From Cordia subcordata (taxonomy: Eukaryota > Streptophyta > Magnoliopsida > Boraginales > Cordiaceae), in NCBI GenBank assembly GCA_028554755.1, contig JAPTOF010000006.1, positions 12,642,501-12,706,500 of the forward strand: a stretch of 64,000 nt of DNA, in the 5' to 3' direction. Below are positions 35,467 to 47,459 of the stretch, piece by piece. The notes beneath the pieces were generated by a model that saw nothing but the letters and a program-made list of their open reading frames with translations, was not told where the DNA came from and did not search any database. The position numbers and the translations under genes were made by a program. Positions within the stretch are counted from its first letter, which is position 1; every line of letters begins with the position of its first letter.

Positions 35467-35990
35467 CTACAAGAAAAATAGTAACGGACGTTGGACTTTG
35501 GCGACAGATATTAACCAATCGCTAATTACTGAGGGATTAGCGATGGCTTTTTGATAAAAAAAAATATATTTTAATTTGTTGGTAATCCGTCACTAATCCC
35601 TGATTGTTGGTAATTCATAGCTAGTTAGCGATGAAACTAGCGACGACCTTCAAATTCGTCGCAAATTAACAACGAATGACCGATTAAATATTTTTGTCAC
35701 AAATTAGTCACGGGCTCTTCACGTCGATACTAGAAACAGATCAATGCTGCTGTTAATCTATCTCGGATTATCGACGGTTTTCATGTCCATAGCAAATTAG
35801 CGACGGATAACAGACAAAAATATTTATGTTACAAATTAGTGAAGAACGCTTCCCGTCGCTATTCTGTCACAACTAATGACAGATTAGGGACAATTATCTT
35901 AATAGAATTAACCTTTTATTTTAAAAATAAACGCCCGTCGCTAATCCGTCAGTAATAGCTATGGATTAGCGATGAAAATTATTTTATTGC
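35467..35990. mobile_element. Fragment of a CACTA (En/Spm)-like element
   Basis: The left edge CTACAAGAAAAATAG resembles a decayed CACTACAAGAAAA terminus. The next 500 bp repeat subterminal motifs of the type AATTAGCGACGG and CCGTCGCTAAT in both orientations at least eight times, a standard feature of CACTA ends. No matching right terminus was found. Confidence 0.5.
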
Positions 35991-38300
35991 ACATTTTCAA
36001 TCATATCCTTTTTATAAAAATGTAATGAATATTTTTTACATTTAGAAAATATATTTCAACCATTTTAAATAAATTATATTACATAAAATGTTTGTTTTAA
36101 AATTAATTATGGCATGAGATTAAATAAAAGAAGAAAATCATTTCTTCAAGTTCAAAAATTCAATATTAGAATTTAGTCAATCTAGGATGTGATTTTGACA
36201 AAAACTAAAACCTCATTACATTTAAAAAATAGTAAATTGTGTCTCCAATAGTCAAAAAGTGATTAAAATTGAATTTTTTCTCTAATTTACAGGGTCTAAG
36301 TGTGTATGTGAAGTTAATTTTTTGCTAATGACTACTTTGACAAAAAGGAATATATTTTAATCATTTACATAAATCATAAAATTATTTTAAATTATAAGAC
36401 ATCGAAGATCCGTTAATTTTTTCATTGCAAACCTATCCAATTTTTTCTTGAATATCGTAAATTTGTTATAAAATCGCAGATATGATATTGTGCCATATAA
36501 AGTCATAGATATAGAAGTGTATGTGTGTGTGCGCACGTGCGCATGTATATATATATATATAAATATGTATTTTTGGTAGAAATCATTGCCCGATGCTGGA
36601 GTTGTTGATTTTGGTTGACATCGTTAGAGATTTGCTTGGTTTTTGTTTAGCGTTGGGCTGCACACGAGCGGTGGGTGGTCCATGGTTGTGGTGGCGTATG
36701 GTAGTTGGCTAGTGCATGGCTGTGGTGGTGTATGTTATAAGGACTATTAGCAGAGCATTCTTCGTATGAAAAAGCAGAAGTTTACTATTAATTATGCTTT
36801 ACCAATATCTAAAAAAAAAGTTTAGTAAGATTGGTGCTACATAAAGTACTTGTTCTATTAGAGTAAGTCAGAGTCCCCAAAAAATAATTAGGGCCTGTTT
36901 GAATAGGTTTTTTTTTTTTTTTTTTTTTTTCCTTTTTCCTTTAAGAGAAAAATACTTTGAAAAAAATAAATTTTTTGGCTTGACTTTCCTAAAAGTTAAA
37001 ACTCTAAAAAAATTTTAAATACAATTTTCTCTAGATCTAAAATTTTTAACTTCTCAAGAAAAGTATTTTTTTCCAAAAATTATTAGAAAATCCATTTCAA
37101 AAAACCAATTCAAGCGAGCCCTGATTAGTTTTAAGATGAACTTTAATTGCATTGGCACTCTAGTAGTAAGAAACTTATGGTAGTTGACAAATTAATGGGG
37201 ATGAAAGAGAAAAGAGAAACTTGAAATGTTTATTTTTCTCGTTAGGGGCAAGATAGATAATAAATGTTACAATATTTAATAAAATTACAAATTTATTTCG
37301 ATTTTAATTATTTCTTTGCCAAACTATAATAGCCACAAATCTTTTTCCTATTCAATAAAGCCACATACCAATTTTGGAATGAGCACAAAAAGAAAGAATC
37401 CTTAATTTATGGAAATCTCTTCAGTCACCTAAACTGACATTAATTTAATTGAAAAAATTTGTAGTTTTTGAATAAAACTACATAGGTTAAGAAAAAAAAT
37501 TCGTAAATAAATACAAAAAATTTTTAAGCCAAGATCAAAACTTATAAATTTTTATTCTTGACTTATAAATTTTTGTTTAAAAATTACACATTTTTTCAAT
37601 TAACCTAACATCAGTTTAACTAATAAAAGAGTTTCTTTAATTTATTACTACAGATCAGATTAGGCACCCACTCCAATATTATAGCGGAATGGACCGAATG
37701 GCTCTTCGATGTCTACAACTGCGTCGTGCAATGCACTGATTATGTCTTTGTCGTGAAAATAATTCAATCCGAAAATATTATATTTTTTTGTGTTTTTTAG
37801 GCTTTATGTAAAATTAATAATTAAAAGTTTATATTTCTAGTAGTGGTGAGGACTGTAGAGATTAGCAAATCTAATCATGTCGGCTAACAAATATTAAAAT
37901 ATTCAAAATAAATTTTTTTGGCTATTTGTTAGGGGGCAAGAGGAATCGTATCCCTTTGACATTCACGCAGCTTGTATTTTATATTTATAAGAAGTGAGAA
38001 ATTAAAAAAATATGATGAAGTATGTTCGGCTGAGTGTTCTTTCTTAACTTCTATTTGATTCTAATATTTTAACGTCAAATTTGAACTATGTATTTTATAT
38101 ATTAACAAATATTGGCTATTGATTTAAATAAAGAAGACTGAGAAAATGAGAATGAAAAATTATTTTTGATAGGGGTAAGATATTAGAAACATATTATCAT
38201 TATGATACTATTCGAAAAGGGAAGCAGGTGAAAAAAAAATTAAGGAGAGAAAAATTTTTGATGGTTAAATAAAAACAACTGATAGAAGATAAAACCAAGT
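35991..38300. other. Intergenic, apart from one MITE
   Basis: AT-rich DNA with a GC-richer patch at 36590-36735 (GGTGGTCCATGGTTGTGGTGG-like repeats) and a short coding-looking island at 37650-37760. No complete gene seen. Confidence 0.45.
36891..37121. mobile_element. Tourist-like MITE, 231 bp
   Basis: Starts GGGCCTGTTTGAATAGG and ends CAATTCAAGCGAGCCC, an inverted repeat of the same style as 2518-2746. Flanks are TTA and TGA, an imperfect 3-bp target duplication. The interior has a T run of over 20. Confidence 0.55.
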
Positions 38301-38868
38301 CAGAACACACTTGCTATGTAAATAAAAAGTTAACACTATTAGTGAATAGCATTTAAAAAGTTATTCGTTTTTTATAAATTCAAAACCCTTGGTAAGGGTT
38401 TTGAAATTCAAACGCCTAATTATAAGTTCATCTTAAATTTACTATGTCCTCTATTTTCATGTGAATAGCATAAAATCATATAAAAATAACTACTCACGCC
38501 ATCATAGCCACTAGCGTGCCCTACTTTGAAGACATGGACGCCATACCTTTTTTTAAAAAAACTTGTCAGATAATCGTGAGATCATCCCAAAGCCAAAAGT
38601 TTGAGAAACTACACCGTTATCGCAAACTGAGACCATAGATGCCCTTAATCACGCTCTAGTCACATGGTCTTATTTTATCCACCAAGCTTCATTTCATGTC
38701 TTGCCTTAAAGAACGCCGTAAAATGGTTGTAATTCTTCCTACCCAAACGAGGTTTCAATTTGTGCATTTCGTCACGTGAACCACAAGGCGTTATAGTCAA
38801 AATCACCATATCTTTTACTTGACATCTCCGTGTCCTTCTCTATGATCAATTCTTAATAAGATAGCAAA

Positions 38869-38905
<37 letters not shown>

Positions 38906-39681
38906 AGTTTACTTTTTTTAATTTGACCACATCTATATATCTCAAGAAAGTTGCACTACATACTAAAAAAATTAGCTAACGGATTGCAGACGATTTTTGT
39001 CGTTAATTTGATATAGTAACGGGATATATATTTACAGGAAATGTCTAGACACAAATACATTGTCGTTATTAAATATGTTTTCCGTTGATATTTCGTTACC
39101 GAATATTTTCCATTTTTTATCCATCTCCAGTTAGTGGTGGGATCCCACTATTTCTTATGCATTAGAAGACTTGTTTATTAATTATTAGGGTCATTGTTAG
39201 TATTAATTCTTTCATGGATCTCTAAACTATGGCACATGGGATTTCTTAGTCCCTAAATTATCAAAATAATTTATTGGTCATTCGACTAATAACTGTTAGA
39301 CACCATTAATCCCTTTAACTTATTATATCCTATAACTGGGCAAGTAATATTAGTTTTTAGATAGAAATTGTTTGTTTTTAAATGAGAATGACTAACAGGT
39401 TTAATGGAGTCTAACAATTAATAGTTGAAGGACTAAAAAATTCATGATAATTGAGAGGCCAAAATATCTTACATGCTATAATTTAGAGACCCGAAGAAAA
39501 ATGAACCCTAATTTGTAATTTGTTGGTCAAAATATCTTCCATTCATTCAGATGACGAAGGAAAGAATCAAGAAAGCAAAGCCTCAGTGGTGGAGATTTGG
39601 ATTTTGTTCAACTCTTGAAGATTATTGATACAACACACGCCAAGAGATATGTCTAACATAATCCAGGTTTTTTTTTTTTTT

Positions 39682-39696
39682 GGGGGGGGGGGGGGG
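39682..39696. repeat. G15 tract next to a T14 tract, in the 3' UTR of phosphatase copy A
   Basis: Fifteen consecutive G follow about fourteen T, ending only 11 bp beyond the phosphatase stop codon. Copy B has no equivalent. Confidence 0.9.
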
Positions 39697-39707
39697 AGGG
39701 TTGGTGA

Positions 39708-41204
39708 TCAACCAATATAGTACATAGGATCCGGCACTTTGAAGGTCCTACCTCCGGGATTGACCCCAAGCAAATCACTCCACTGATCTCCAATGTTTCC
39801 AACTATTCTGTACCCTGATTCCACCAGCTCTGTCCGCTTTGATGACTTGTACTGAACTGAGTTCCCTGTATCAGATGCTCCCCTGCACCATCGGCATCAA
39901 CACGAGTTTTTCATGTTAACAACTAATCCCTACCGAACCAAAAGGAGTGAAGGAAGGACCCTTTCAACAAGTGTGCTTCCGGATTCAAACTTATATGTTT
40001 CTTATAGAATGAAGCCCTACTACCTCAACTAATAACTTGTTAGTTAGTTTAGGGTTTTTTTATGCCTCTTTGGTTACGTTTCATTACTTTCAGTTTGTCA
40101 AGGTCTCAGTGAGTTTTACGGACCCACCAGAGGAGATGCACAATATAATGAATCCTATGTTCTAGCGTAATGCATGCAAAATCACAACGGCAAGACTCAA
40201 TTTTTCGTAGCCATGATACTAACATAGACCATAGTCTTACTTGCTTTAATTATCGACCTAGATATAATGTTATATAGTTATACTATGAACAAAATTTAAC
40301 GATATGCATACTTACTTTAGAATTAACTTTTCCCAGGTAGTATAACCGGCTCTATTCAGGTTCGTAACTCTCACTTCTCTAAATCTTTTAGCTGTTCCCG
40401 ACAAGAAAACAACCTTAATCCCCAGAGACACCAACGTTTTGTGCACACGAAGCACTGCTGGCACTGCTGGTGCTGTTCCTTCATCAATCCACTCACTGAA
40501 CTTCGTATCATTGTAAGCTATAGCCCTGAAAAAAAAAAAACAACAAAATCAAAGCCCGTTGCATTGGACGCGGTTTGAACTATTGATATAAGTAAAAGAA
40601 AAAAAATGTATCCGTTGCATTGGACGCGGTTTGAACTATTGATATAAGTAAAAGAAAAAAAATGTATGTCAGAGAATACAAATTTGAATCTTGAGAAACA
40701 AATTTGCTATAGGGTTTATTTTTTGCTGCTCCTAGTAGCCCGATAAGAATTAATTTTAAGTTTAATATAACTTAGAGATACTTTAACTCATAGGAAAAAG
40801 AAATATCAATTAGGTTTTTACCCAAATGCGACATCGGATCGAGCATAGTATGGAATGTTAGAGAGGGCAGTCTCATCAATGTCAAAGATCCATATGTCCT
40901 TTCCATCTCCATTAATGGTTAGGGTTTTGGCATATTCAATGGCAGAATCGGCGACGATTTGGCAATCTTCGTTGTATTGCTTGCCTAACATGTAGTGACC
41001 GACGTAGTTTTCGCAAGCCGCCGGCACCAATTTCCAGTCCCGGAGATTGTTGGTTTCGACGGCGAGACGCCAGCTCAGGCAGTTGATTTGGGGGATCTTG
41101 TGGCCGGCGGAACCGGAACGTGGCCGGAGAAGAAGAACGAGGTTGTCAAAAGCATTGGATGTTGTTGCGAAAGCAACAAGAAAGAGTAGAATTATGGAGC
41201 TCAT
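39708..41204 (-). CDS. HAD class IIIB acid phosphatase / VSP-like protein, copy A, 3 exons, 255 aa
   Basis: Minus-strand exons are 41204-40822, 40525-40316 and 39882-39708; the GT-AG junctions split Gly and Lys codons and the frame is open throughout. Residues 1-18 (MSSIILLFLVAFATTSNA) are a signal peptide, so the product is secreted or vacuolar. HAD motif I is WIFDIDETALSN with nucleophile Asp108 and acid/base Asp110. Motif II is VVFLSGTAKRF, the motif III Lys is probably in TTWEKLILK, and motif IV is IVGNIGDQWSDLLG. The family hydrolyses phosphomonoesters at acid pH; vegetative storage proteins are relatives that often lack the nucleophile, which is kept here, so activity is expected. Length matches the family. 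The upstream region has a duplicated TATA-like unit. Confidence 0.93.
40556..40667. repeat. Tandem duplication, 56-bp unit x2, in phosphatase copy A intron 1
   Basis: The unit CCGTTGCATTGGACGCGGTT... begins at 40556 and is repeated exactly at 40612. Absence of differences suggests a very recent event. Copy B has a single diverged equivalent. Confidence 0.95.
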
Positions 41205-41240
41205 GTTTGCTAATTGGGAGATAAGGCTCCATGCCCATTT

Positions 41241-41272
41241 CTGGTTCTTTAAATAACTGGTTCTTTAAATAA
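41241..41272 (-). promoter_or_regulatory. Duplicated TATA-like unit upstream of phosphatase copy A
   Basis: A 16-bp unit (CTGGTTCTTTAAATAA on the plus strand) is repeated exactly at 41241 and 41257, giving two TTATTTAAAG boxes on the coding strand 45-65 bp upstream of the start codon. Confidence 0.6.
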
Positions 41273-41462
41273 CATTTCTAGACCCTCACCCCACCCCACC
41301 TACTAATTAATTTAGATTATCTTCTAATTACCTCTTCTGGAGAATACTGTCAAGTCCGTGCGCCAAAAAGAGGGGAAAAGAAAGCAGAATTTTATGGGAT
41401 TGATTTAAAATGTCCGTTCCAAAAAAAAAAATAAAAAATAAAAAAACATAATTGAATACTTG

Positions 41463-41635
41463 GGGCCTGTTCGGCACAATTAACAGATTAGGTAGCGGAT
41501 AGCAGTTTGAGTAGTGGATAGCTGTTGTGTTTTAACGATTAACAGATAGCTGTTTTATTAGTGAATTGTTTTAGATGTGTTCGATAAAGTAGCTGGTGAG
41601 TTAGCTGGTGAATGTAAAATGACAAAAAAGACATC

Positions 41636-41701
<66 letters not shown>

Positions 41702-42232
41702 TAAAATAATTAAGATAATTTATTTTATAATTAAATATATATTTTTAAAATAATATTTTATTAATAAAGCATAATAAAATTACTTTTTTAAAATTAATTT
41801 TATTAATATTATAAACAAATAATTTTTATTATACAAATATTTTAATTGATTAAAAATTTATATTTTCAAAAAAATAATGAATGGACAAGTAAGACCTAAA
41901 CTTTTTAATATATTTTGATATGGATAGAATTTCAAATTAATCTTTGTGTTATTTTGTATTTATTTCATGAAAGAAAATGTAAAAATGTAACGAAATTGGA
42001 TAGAGGGTATAATTACTAAAAAGATGTTAGAGAGAAGATAGTATTACCAAAAAAAAGGTGAAACATTAAACTTTATTTTGAAACGTTAATAATATTAACT
42101 TTTCACAAACACTACTTCAAACACTATAGAATAAAAATACTACTTAAAACACTGTTTTATCAAACAACTAAAATGAGAGAAAGTAGTGTTTTGACTTGAT
42201 CAAGACACTAAACACTGTTGTCGAACAGGGCC
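41463..42232. mobile_element. 770-bp PIF/Harbinger-like MITE with TTG target duplication
   Basis: The left terminus is GGGCCTGTTCGGCA and the right, on the other strand, GGCCCTGTTCGACA (12 of 14 identical). TTG flanks both ends (41460-41462 and 42233-42235). The duplicated segment in copy B reads ACTTGAAGGATGTATAA near 51488, the uninterrupted empty site, so the boundaries are supported independently. A (TAA)21 microsatellite lies at 41638-41701. No transposase is encoded. Confidence 0.8.
41638..41701. repeat. (TAA)21 microsatellite inside the MITE
   Basis: Uninterrupted trinucleotide repeat of 64 bp. Confidence 0.95.
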
Positions 42233-42708
42233 TTGAAGGATATATAACCTTTTTTTGGCCTTCTTGAAATTAATGAATAGAGGATGTAGCCCATACTCAA
42301 TCACTAACACCTCCAACCTTAAGTATCATATCAACTTCACCTGAAGTTTTCGAGTTGGTGGTTAAGCTCTGTCCAGTGTACCGACAATCGAGCTTCGACA
42401 ACTAGATTTCTCTTGTTGTAAAAGAAACTTTGCTTGAAATAAATGATGCATGAATGCTTATATCAAAGGAAATATATTTTTAGTAAATTGATAGATTATT
42501 TTTCAATAAAATTAATTAACTGTAAATTACATGATTATATAATTTATACAAACATAAACTTGTACAAGTATTAACATGATTGAAATGGAGAGAATATTGG
42601 CTAGCACGGTCATTGGCAAATTAACCTAAATAATATGAAAAATAGAAAAATTTCCCAAACTAACATATGATGAAAAGGTTTCCCTAATACATAGCATTTT
42701 TGTTAAAT

Positions 42709-42813
42709 AATTTGGCACTAGGAAGATTTAATTTTTTCCAAATGATTTGGCACATGGAAGATTTGTTTTCTGCCAAATGATTTGGCCCTGGAAAGATTTA
42801 GCTTTTTCACCAG
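42709..42813. repeat. Imperfect 35-bp tandem repeat x3
   Basis: Units starting AATTTGGCAC, GATTTGGCAC and GATTTGGCCC begin at 42709, 42744 and 42779. A small minus-strand frame covers them but is not recognisable as a protein. Confidence 0.75.
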
Positions 42814-43346
42814 GCGCTTAACCATTTGGTGTGTAAATAACTTTCTCACCCCAAAGTTGCCTAATCGTTGAGGCAAACAAGTTTTCTTTTTTAGGCACCT
42901 AACCATTGGCACCAGAATATATTTCTTTTCTTTTATTTTTTTAAGGCACCTCTGATGTACATGTACATGGCTGCCATATACTCCTGTGCTTGTAATGTGG
43001 AGGGGTTTGCCCTCCACTTAGTTTGTGTGTGAGGATATGATTTTTAGGCTTTGTCCTTACTTTTGTATATGATCTTTGGGTGGTTAATAGAATTCTGGCG
43101 AGAACTTCTTGCCTTTTTACCAAAAATTCCTAATCCCTAATTGCTAAACAGAGAAGTAGTTCCACTGATTGAAGGATAGATTCGAACTGGGATAGCTTTT
43201 TGTCTAATGGGGATAGTTGATTCAACTAGAACATTAAGTAGCAATAAAGTTTGTATTATTCCTAAAAATGACTTGATCTCGAGCAAGAGTTTTAGTTTAC
43301 AGGAATATGCTACTCAAACCACTACAATTATGTTCTTAGACACTAT

Positions 43347-44535
43347 TGTTGGCTTTAATTTGTCTCTGATGATGTTTTGATGATGAAAATTATTGATATG
43401 TTCTTGTACTTGGTTAAATGCTTGTGAAATTAAACGTAAGATGATTATTGACAATGAGTGATGAACAATTTGAAAGATGGTATTGAGCATACCCAAGGTA
43501 AAGGTGTGAACGAAAGCATGGAAGAATGCATGCTTACATGAAAAGGATATAACATCAAGAGGAAAGATTGCACTTATTATTCCAATGCTCGTAGATTCCA
43601 AGAAATGCTTGTGAAGAAGAAAAGTAGATATAAAGTGGAGATGAGGCGATATAAGAGGAACTGGCTAGTGCTCTTTTATGTTTGCCTTGATTAGCAACTT
43701 ATATCTCTTGCTTTAATGATTTTTTTTTGAACCAATATTTTCAAAAACTTGTGTTGTATCTTTTTTGAGGTTTGAAAAATATCCTTTGAAATGATCTTTA
43801 TATGTTTGATTTGGTTTAAACTTCAAAGGATTTGAAAAGTAAGTTTTAATGGTGAAGGATAGGAGTTTCCAACCTAACCTGTCACTCTAGTCAGTCAACC
43901 GTTTGACTAGAAAGGCCAATCGGTTAAATACCAGAAACATCAGAATTGTCTGGAACCTTACTAAACTATCTAGTCACCTCAGGCGGTCAATTGGCTAAGC
44001 AACCAATAAAGGCACTGCTTCCAAGGAAGGAACCGATCACCCTATTGATCGATCAGATCCCTAGCTGACAGATTATTGTGTGAAAATGTTTTGACCGTTA
44101 TGTGATTGTTGCTACAATTTTATATAAGCATTTTCACCCCTTTCACTCCAGACATGAAATTTTCTAAAGCAAAAGCATTTAAAGCTCATTCTAAACACTT
44201 TTTAACATCTTTTAAACTTGAATCTCATTGTTCTTGAGCTATACTTGTTATAGTCACTCAAGCAACAAGAGCCTACATTCTAAGATACTATTCATCCATT
44301 CTTGTACTCAAAATTGTTAATATACACACTCTTGGGCTAGACAAGATTGAGAGAATCTTGTTAGCAAATAGTGTGAGGAAATCTTTGGTGCAAGAACAGT
44401 TGAGTTCTTTGGAGAAAAAGCTTCAAAGAGTAGTACTTGATTTGCGGTTCACCAACTTCTAAAGAAGCATCATACTAGTGGAAGTGTTGTAAAGTTCTAA
44501 GGTAAAAATCCTTAAGCAGTGGATGCAAGCAATAC
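43347..44535. mobile_element. Probable LTR remnant of a Ty1/copia (SIRE/Maximus-like) element
   Basis: The left edge TGTTGGCTTTAATTTGTCTC, followed by GATGATGTTTTGATGATGA, resembles the start of SIRE/Maximus-type LTRs. GGTCAATTGG- and CGGTTAA-type motifs precede a TATATAAG box at 44121-44128. The right end near GGTAAAAATCCTTAAGCAG is uncertain, with (TA)n beyond. No gag follows, so this is a solo or truncated LTR. Clade assignment is from memory of LTR style only. Confidence 0.45.
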
Positions 44536-44879
44536 CGTATCATATATATATATACTCTTTATTTATTACAATAATTATAACATATTCAATTATGAGATTA
44601 AACATATTACTTAAATGAAAGTAAAAAATATAAATTTTAAAATTAAAAATAAATATTTTAAAAATAAAAAGTAAAAATAAAAGTAAAAATTTAAAAATAA
44701 AAAAGTAAAATTTAAAAACAAAAAATTAAAAATTAAAACTTAAAATTTAAAAAATTATAAAATAAAATTTTAAATTTGAAAAATAAAAAAAACAAAAAAT
44801 TGACATTTTAAAAATTAAAAATCACAAAATTTTTTTAAAAAATGTAAAAACTAAAAGAATCTAAAATATTAAAATCAAA

Positions 44880-45054
44880 TAAATAAATCACAAACAACAT
44901 TTTAAACAACAATTTAACCAAACAAATTACAAAATGCATTTTTATTGAACTACAATTTTACCAAATAATAAAACAACTTTATTCAACCGCAGGTTTGAAT
45001 TCAGCACCTTCTACAGAAGCAGTAGCAAGTTGCAACAGTAACGCCAAACTGGCC
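44880..45054. mobile_element. Right-end fragment of the 31297-32049 MITE family
   Basis: CAATTTAACCAAACAAATTAC through GCAACAGTAACGCCAAACTG matches the right 190 bp of the 753-bp MITE; the left part is replaced by A-rich DNA. Confidence 0.5.
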
Positions 45055-45069
45055 CATTGTCCTCACGGA

Positions 45070-45994
45070 TAGCCCCCGCCTTCACTTGTCTATGCATTTA
45101 TTTAGAAATTGGACACGAAAGATCTTAGCGATCTTCGTTACTTTTTGGATATTCGGGTAACATTTCATTCTTCTATTATGTTGTCGTCGCAGTCCAAATA
45201 TGCACGAGATTTGGTTATGAAATTCTCTTGGCTAATGAGGCCAAACCAGTCAAAACTCTTCTCCAATCAAAACCATGGCCTTCTTTCAATGATTGTGATC
45301 TCTTAGAGGATCAACCAAATATCATAGTATGGTTGATGGGCTGTAATACATGACCATTATTCATTTAGATTTGGCCTTTGTTTATAATCTTGTTAGTAAA
45401 TATATGCATGCACCACGTATATATAATTTGCAAGTTGTCAAACAGATACTTCGTATTTGTAAGGCACTCTTGATTAAGGTGTCAATCTTCAGCCTATCTC
45501 TACACCACTACTAGCAGTTTATGCAGATATTGATTAAGTTGGTTGTCCGGATAGTCAGACGATCTAACACAGGTTATGCACTATTTTTGTCCTAATCTCA
45601 TTTTGTGGCAATCTAAAAAGCAGCCCATTGTCTCTCAATCCAGTATAGAGGCCGAATATTGCTCTTTAGCATATGCACTTGTAGAGACTTATTGGGCGCG
45701 TCAAGTGGTTCATGACTTGGGTGTGTACCTCCCTACACCAGTCATCATGTTATATTGTCATAATGTGTCCGCGTCGTATATAACAACAAATCCAATTCAC
45801 CATGGACACACAAAGCATGTGGAGATTGACTTTCACTTTATTGATGATAAGGTTGTGTAAAGTGATGTGGTTGTCAAGTTTGTACCAACAAGGGCACAAC
45901 TAGCTTGTATCTTGAAGAAGGCATTGCCTTCTCCGTATTCATAAATTGAAGACCAATCTGACTATAGTGTCACCCCATTTAGATTGAGGGGGGA
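45070..45994 (+). pseudogene. Ty1/copia pol fragment (end of reverse transcriptase and RNase H), decayed
   Basis: A first piece (45109-45306) reads LDTKDLSDLRYFLDI..., matching the reverse-transcriptase C-terminal region. A second (45576-45860) has QKKQPI-like wording, VSQSSIEAEYCSLAYA and HTKHVEIDFHFIDD, which is copia RNase H. Stops and frameshifts interrupt the two. A purine-rich tract (GATTGAGGGGGG, 45982-45994) is the polypurine tract and TATTAGCATATA at 45995 the start of a 3' LTR. gag, protease and integrase are missing. Confidence 0.8.
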
Positions 45995-46013
45995 TATTAG
46001 CATATATTTGTAT

Positions 46014-46363
46014 CACTATAAAATTTTTTTTCAATTTGAGACAAAAAATTTCCATCTCAAACTTAGAAAATTTCGTCTCAAAATAGATTTGAGATGGATT
46101 TTTGAGATGGAAATTTTCTGTCTCAAATACCTTCGTCTCAAATTTTGAAACTGAAAATTTCATTTCGAATTGAGACGAAAAATTTTCCGTGTCAAATTTT
46201 CGACTCAAATTTTGTCTTAAACTTGTATTAATTTATTAGAAAATTTAGTCCAAAGTTTCCGTCTAAAATCTGTCTCAAATTGAGATGGAAAATTTTCACT
46301 CTCAAATCCGTCTCTATTTGAAATGAAAATTTTCCTTCTCAAATTCACCAGTTTCTAGTAGTG
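46014..46363. mobile_element. 350-bp CACTA-type MITE with TAT target duplication
   Basis: The left end is CACTATAAAATTTT; the right end, on the other strand, is CACTACTAGAAACT. TAT flanks both ends (46011-46013 and 46364-46366). The interior is a set of inverted TTTGAGACGGAAATTTTC-like subterminal repeats. It lies in the copia 3' LTR remnant, so it is younger than that. Confidence 0.75.
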
Positions 46364-47459
46364 TATAACATATTTTATGTAAGTTAAGGCTATTGATATA
46401 AATTTGTGCTTGATGAAAGTTATAAATATACGGAAGCCACCCTAATTACAGTGTGACATGATTCATTAGTTCTCATTTGCGAATAGAGTGTAAAAGTTAT
46501 CCACTTTTTATAAAGTGAAACCACTATGTTAAGGGTTTTTAAATTCAAACCCTCAATTTTAATTATATTTAGTCCTAAAATTATTAGGGGTGAAAATGCT
46601 TATACAGGGCTTTCCCCGATCAGAATCGTTTGAAATTATACAGAAACAACGATTCAAATCATCACGGCCACTAGTAATCCAAACAAGGTGTTGATTTGTG
46701 CATTTCACCATCTGATCCGAGAGGTCATTTTATACGACCAATTCTTAATAAGACAGTAAACAATATATACCATTTGTCCACATCATGTGTACATGAAAAA
46801 AATACGGGTTGCGTACGGTTTTCGTCGCTAATTTGACATCGTGTAGGAACAATGACAAAAAATGTCCACACACAAATACATTGTCGTTATTAATTAAATA
46901 TGTTTTCGTGATATTTCGTTACTGAATTTTTCGTCTTTTATCCTTCTCTAATTAGTGGTGAAAACCCACCTTTCTTATGAATAAGAAGACTTGGTTAATT
47001 AATTATTAGAGTTAATTCCTTCACCAATCCTAATTGAACTATTGCACACGGGATACTCGAGTCCTAAATATAATTATCAAAATAAGCTTTGTGTTCATTG
47101 GACTATTAACTATTAGAAACTATTAATTTTTTTAGTTATTTTTGTCCAAAAACTAATATTAATTAGGGTTAGTTCGTTAACTATTTATGCCATGATTGTG
47201 CGAGTAATGTTAGTTTTTAGATAGAAATGAGTAGTTTTTAGATGAAAATGAGTAAAAATATTAGCACAATTTAATAATTAATAATTCAAGAAACAAAAAG
47301 TTCATCACAATTTTGAAACCAAAATATCCTACATATCATAATTTAGGACAGGTACTTAGAGAAATTAGCCCTAATTATTAATTTATTGGTCACAATATCT
47401 TCCATTCATTCAGATGGCAAAGAAAACGTTTATATATCATCCACACACACATATTATCA

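Larger units (their letters stand above)
38300..42620. repeat. Segmental duplication, copy A
   Basis: This block is colinear with 46440-51915. Matching landmarks in order: AATTCTTAATAAGA (38848 / 46740), ATTGTCGTTATTAAATATG (39059 / 46880), a foldback repeat (39205-39510 / 47010-47375), the acid phosphatase gene with all three exons, then GAATAGAGG with AGCCCA (42276 / 51672) and AATAAATGATG with GAATGCTTATAT (42438 / 51741). Copy A carries a MITE (41463-42232) that copy B lacks; copy B carries a Helitron-like insertion that copy A lacks. Exact breakpoints are uncertain by about 100 bp. Confidence 0.8.

Noticed and set aside
38954..39100. Complete CACTA element starting CACTACATACTAAAAAAA
   Set aside because: Only a CACTA-like left edge is visible and the following sequence is shared with copy B near 46800 without termini; too weak to call.
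40995..41256. Plus-strand frames over phosphatase copy A exon 1 (and the same at 49815-50082)
   Set aside because: Present in both copies only because the minus-strand coding sequence is conserved; they have no homology of their own.
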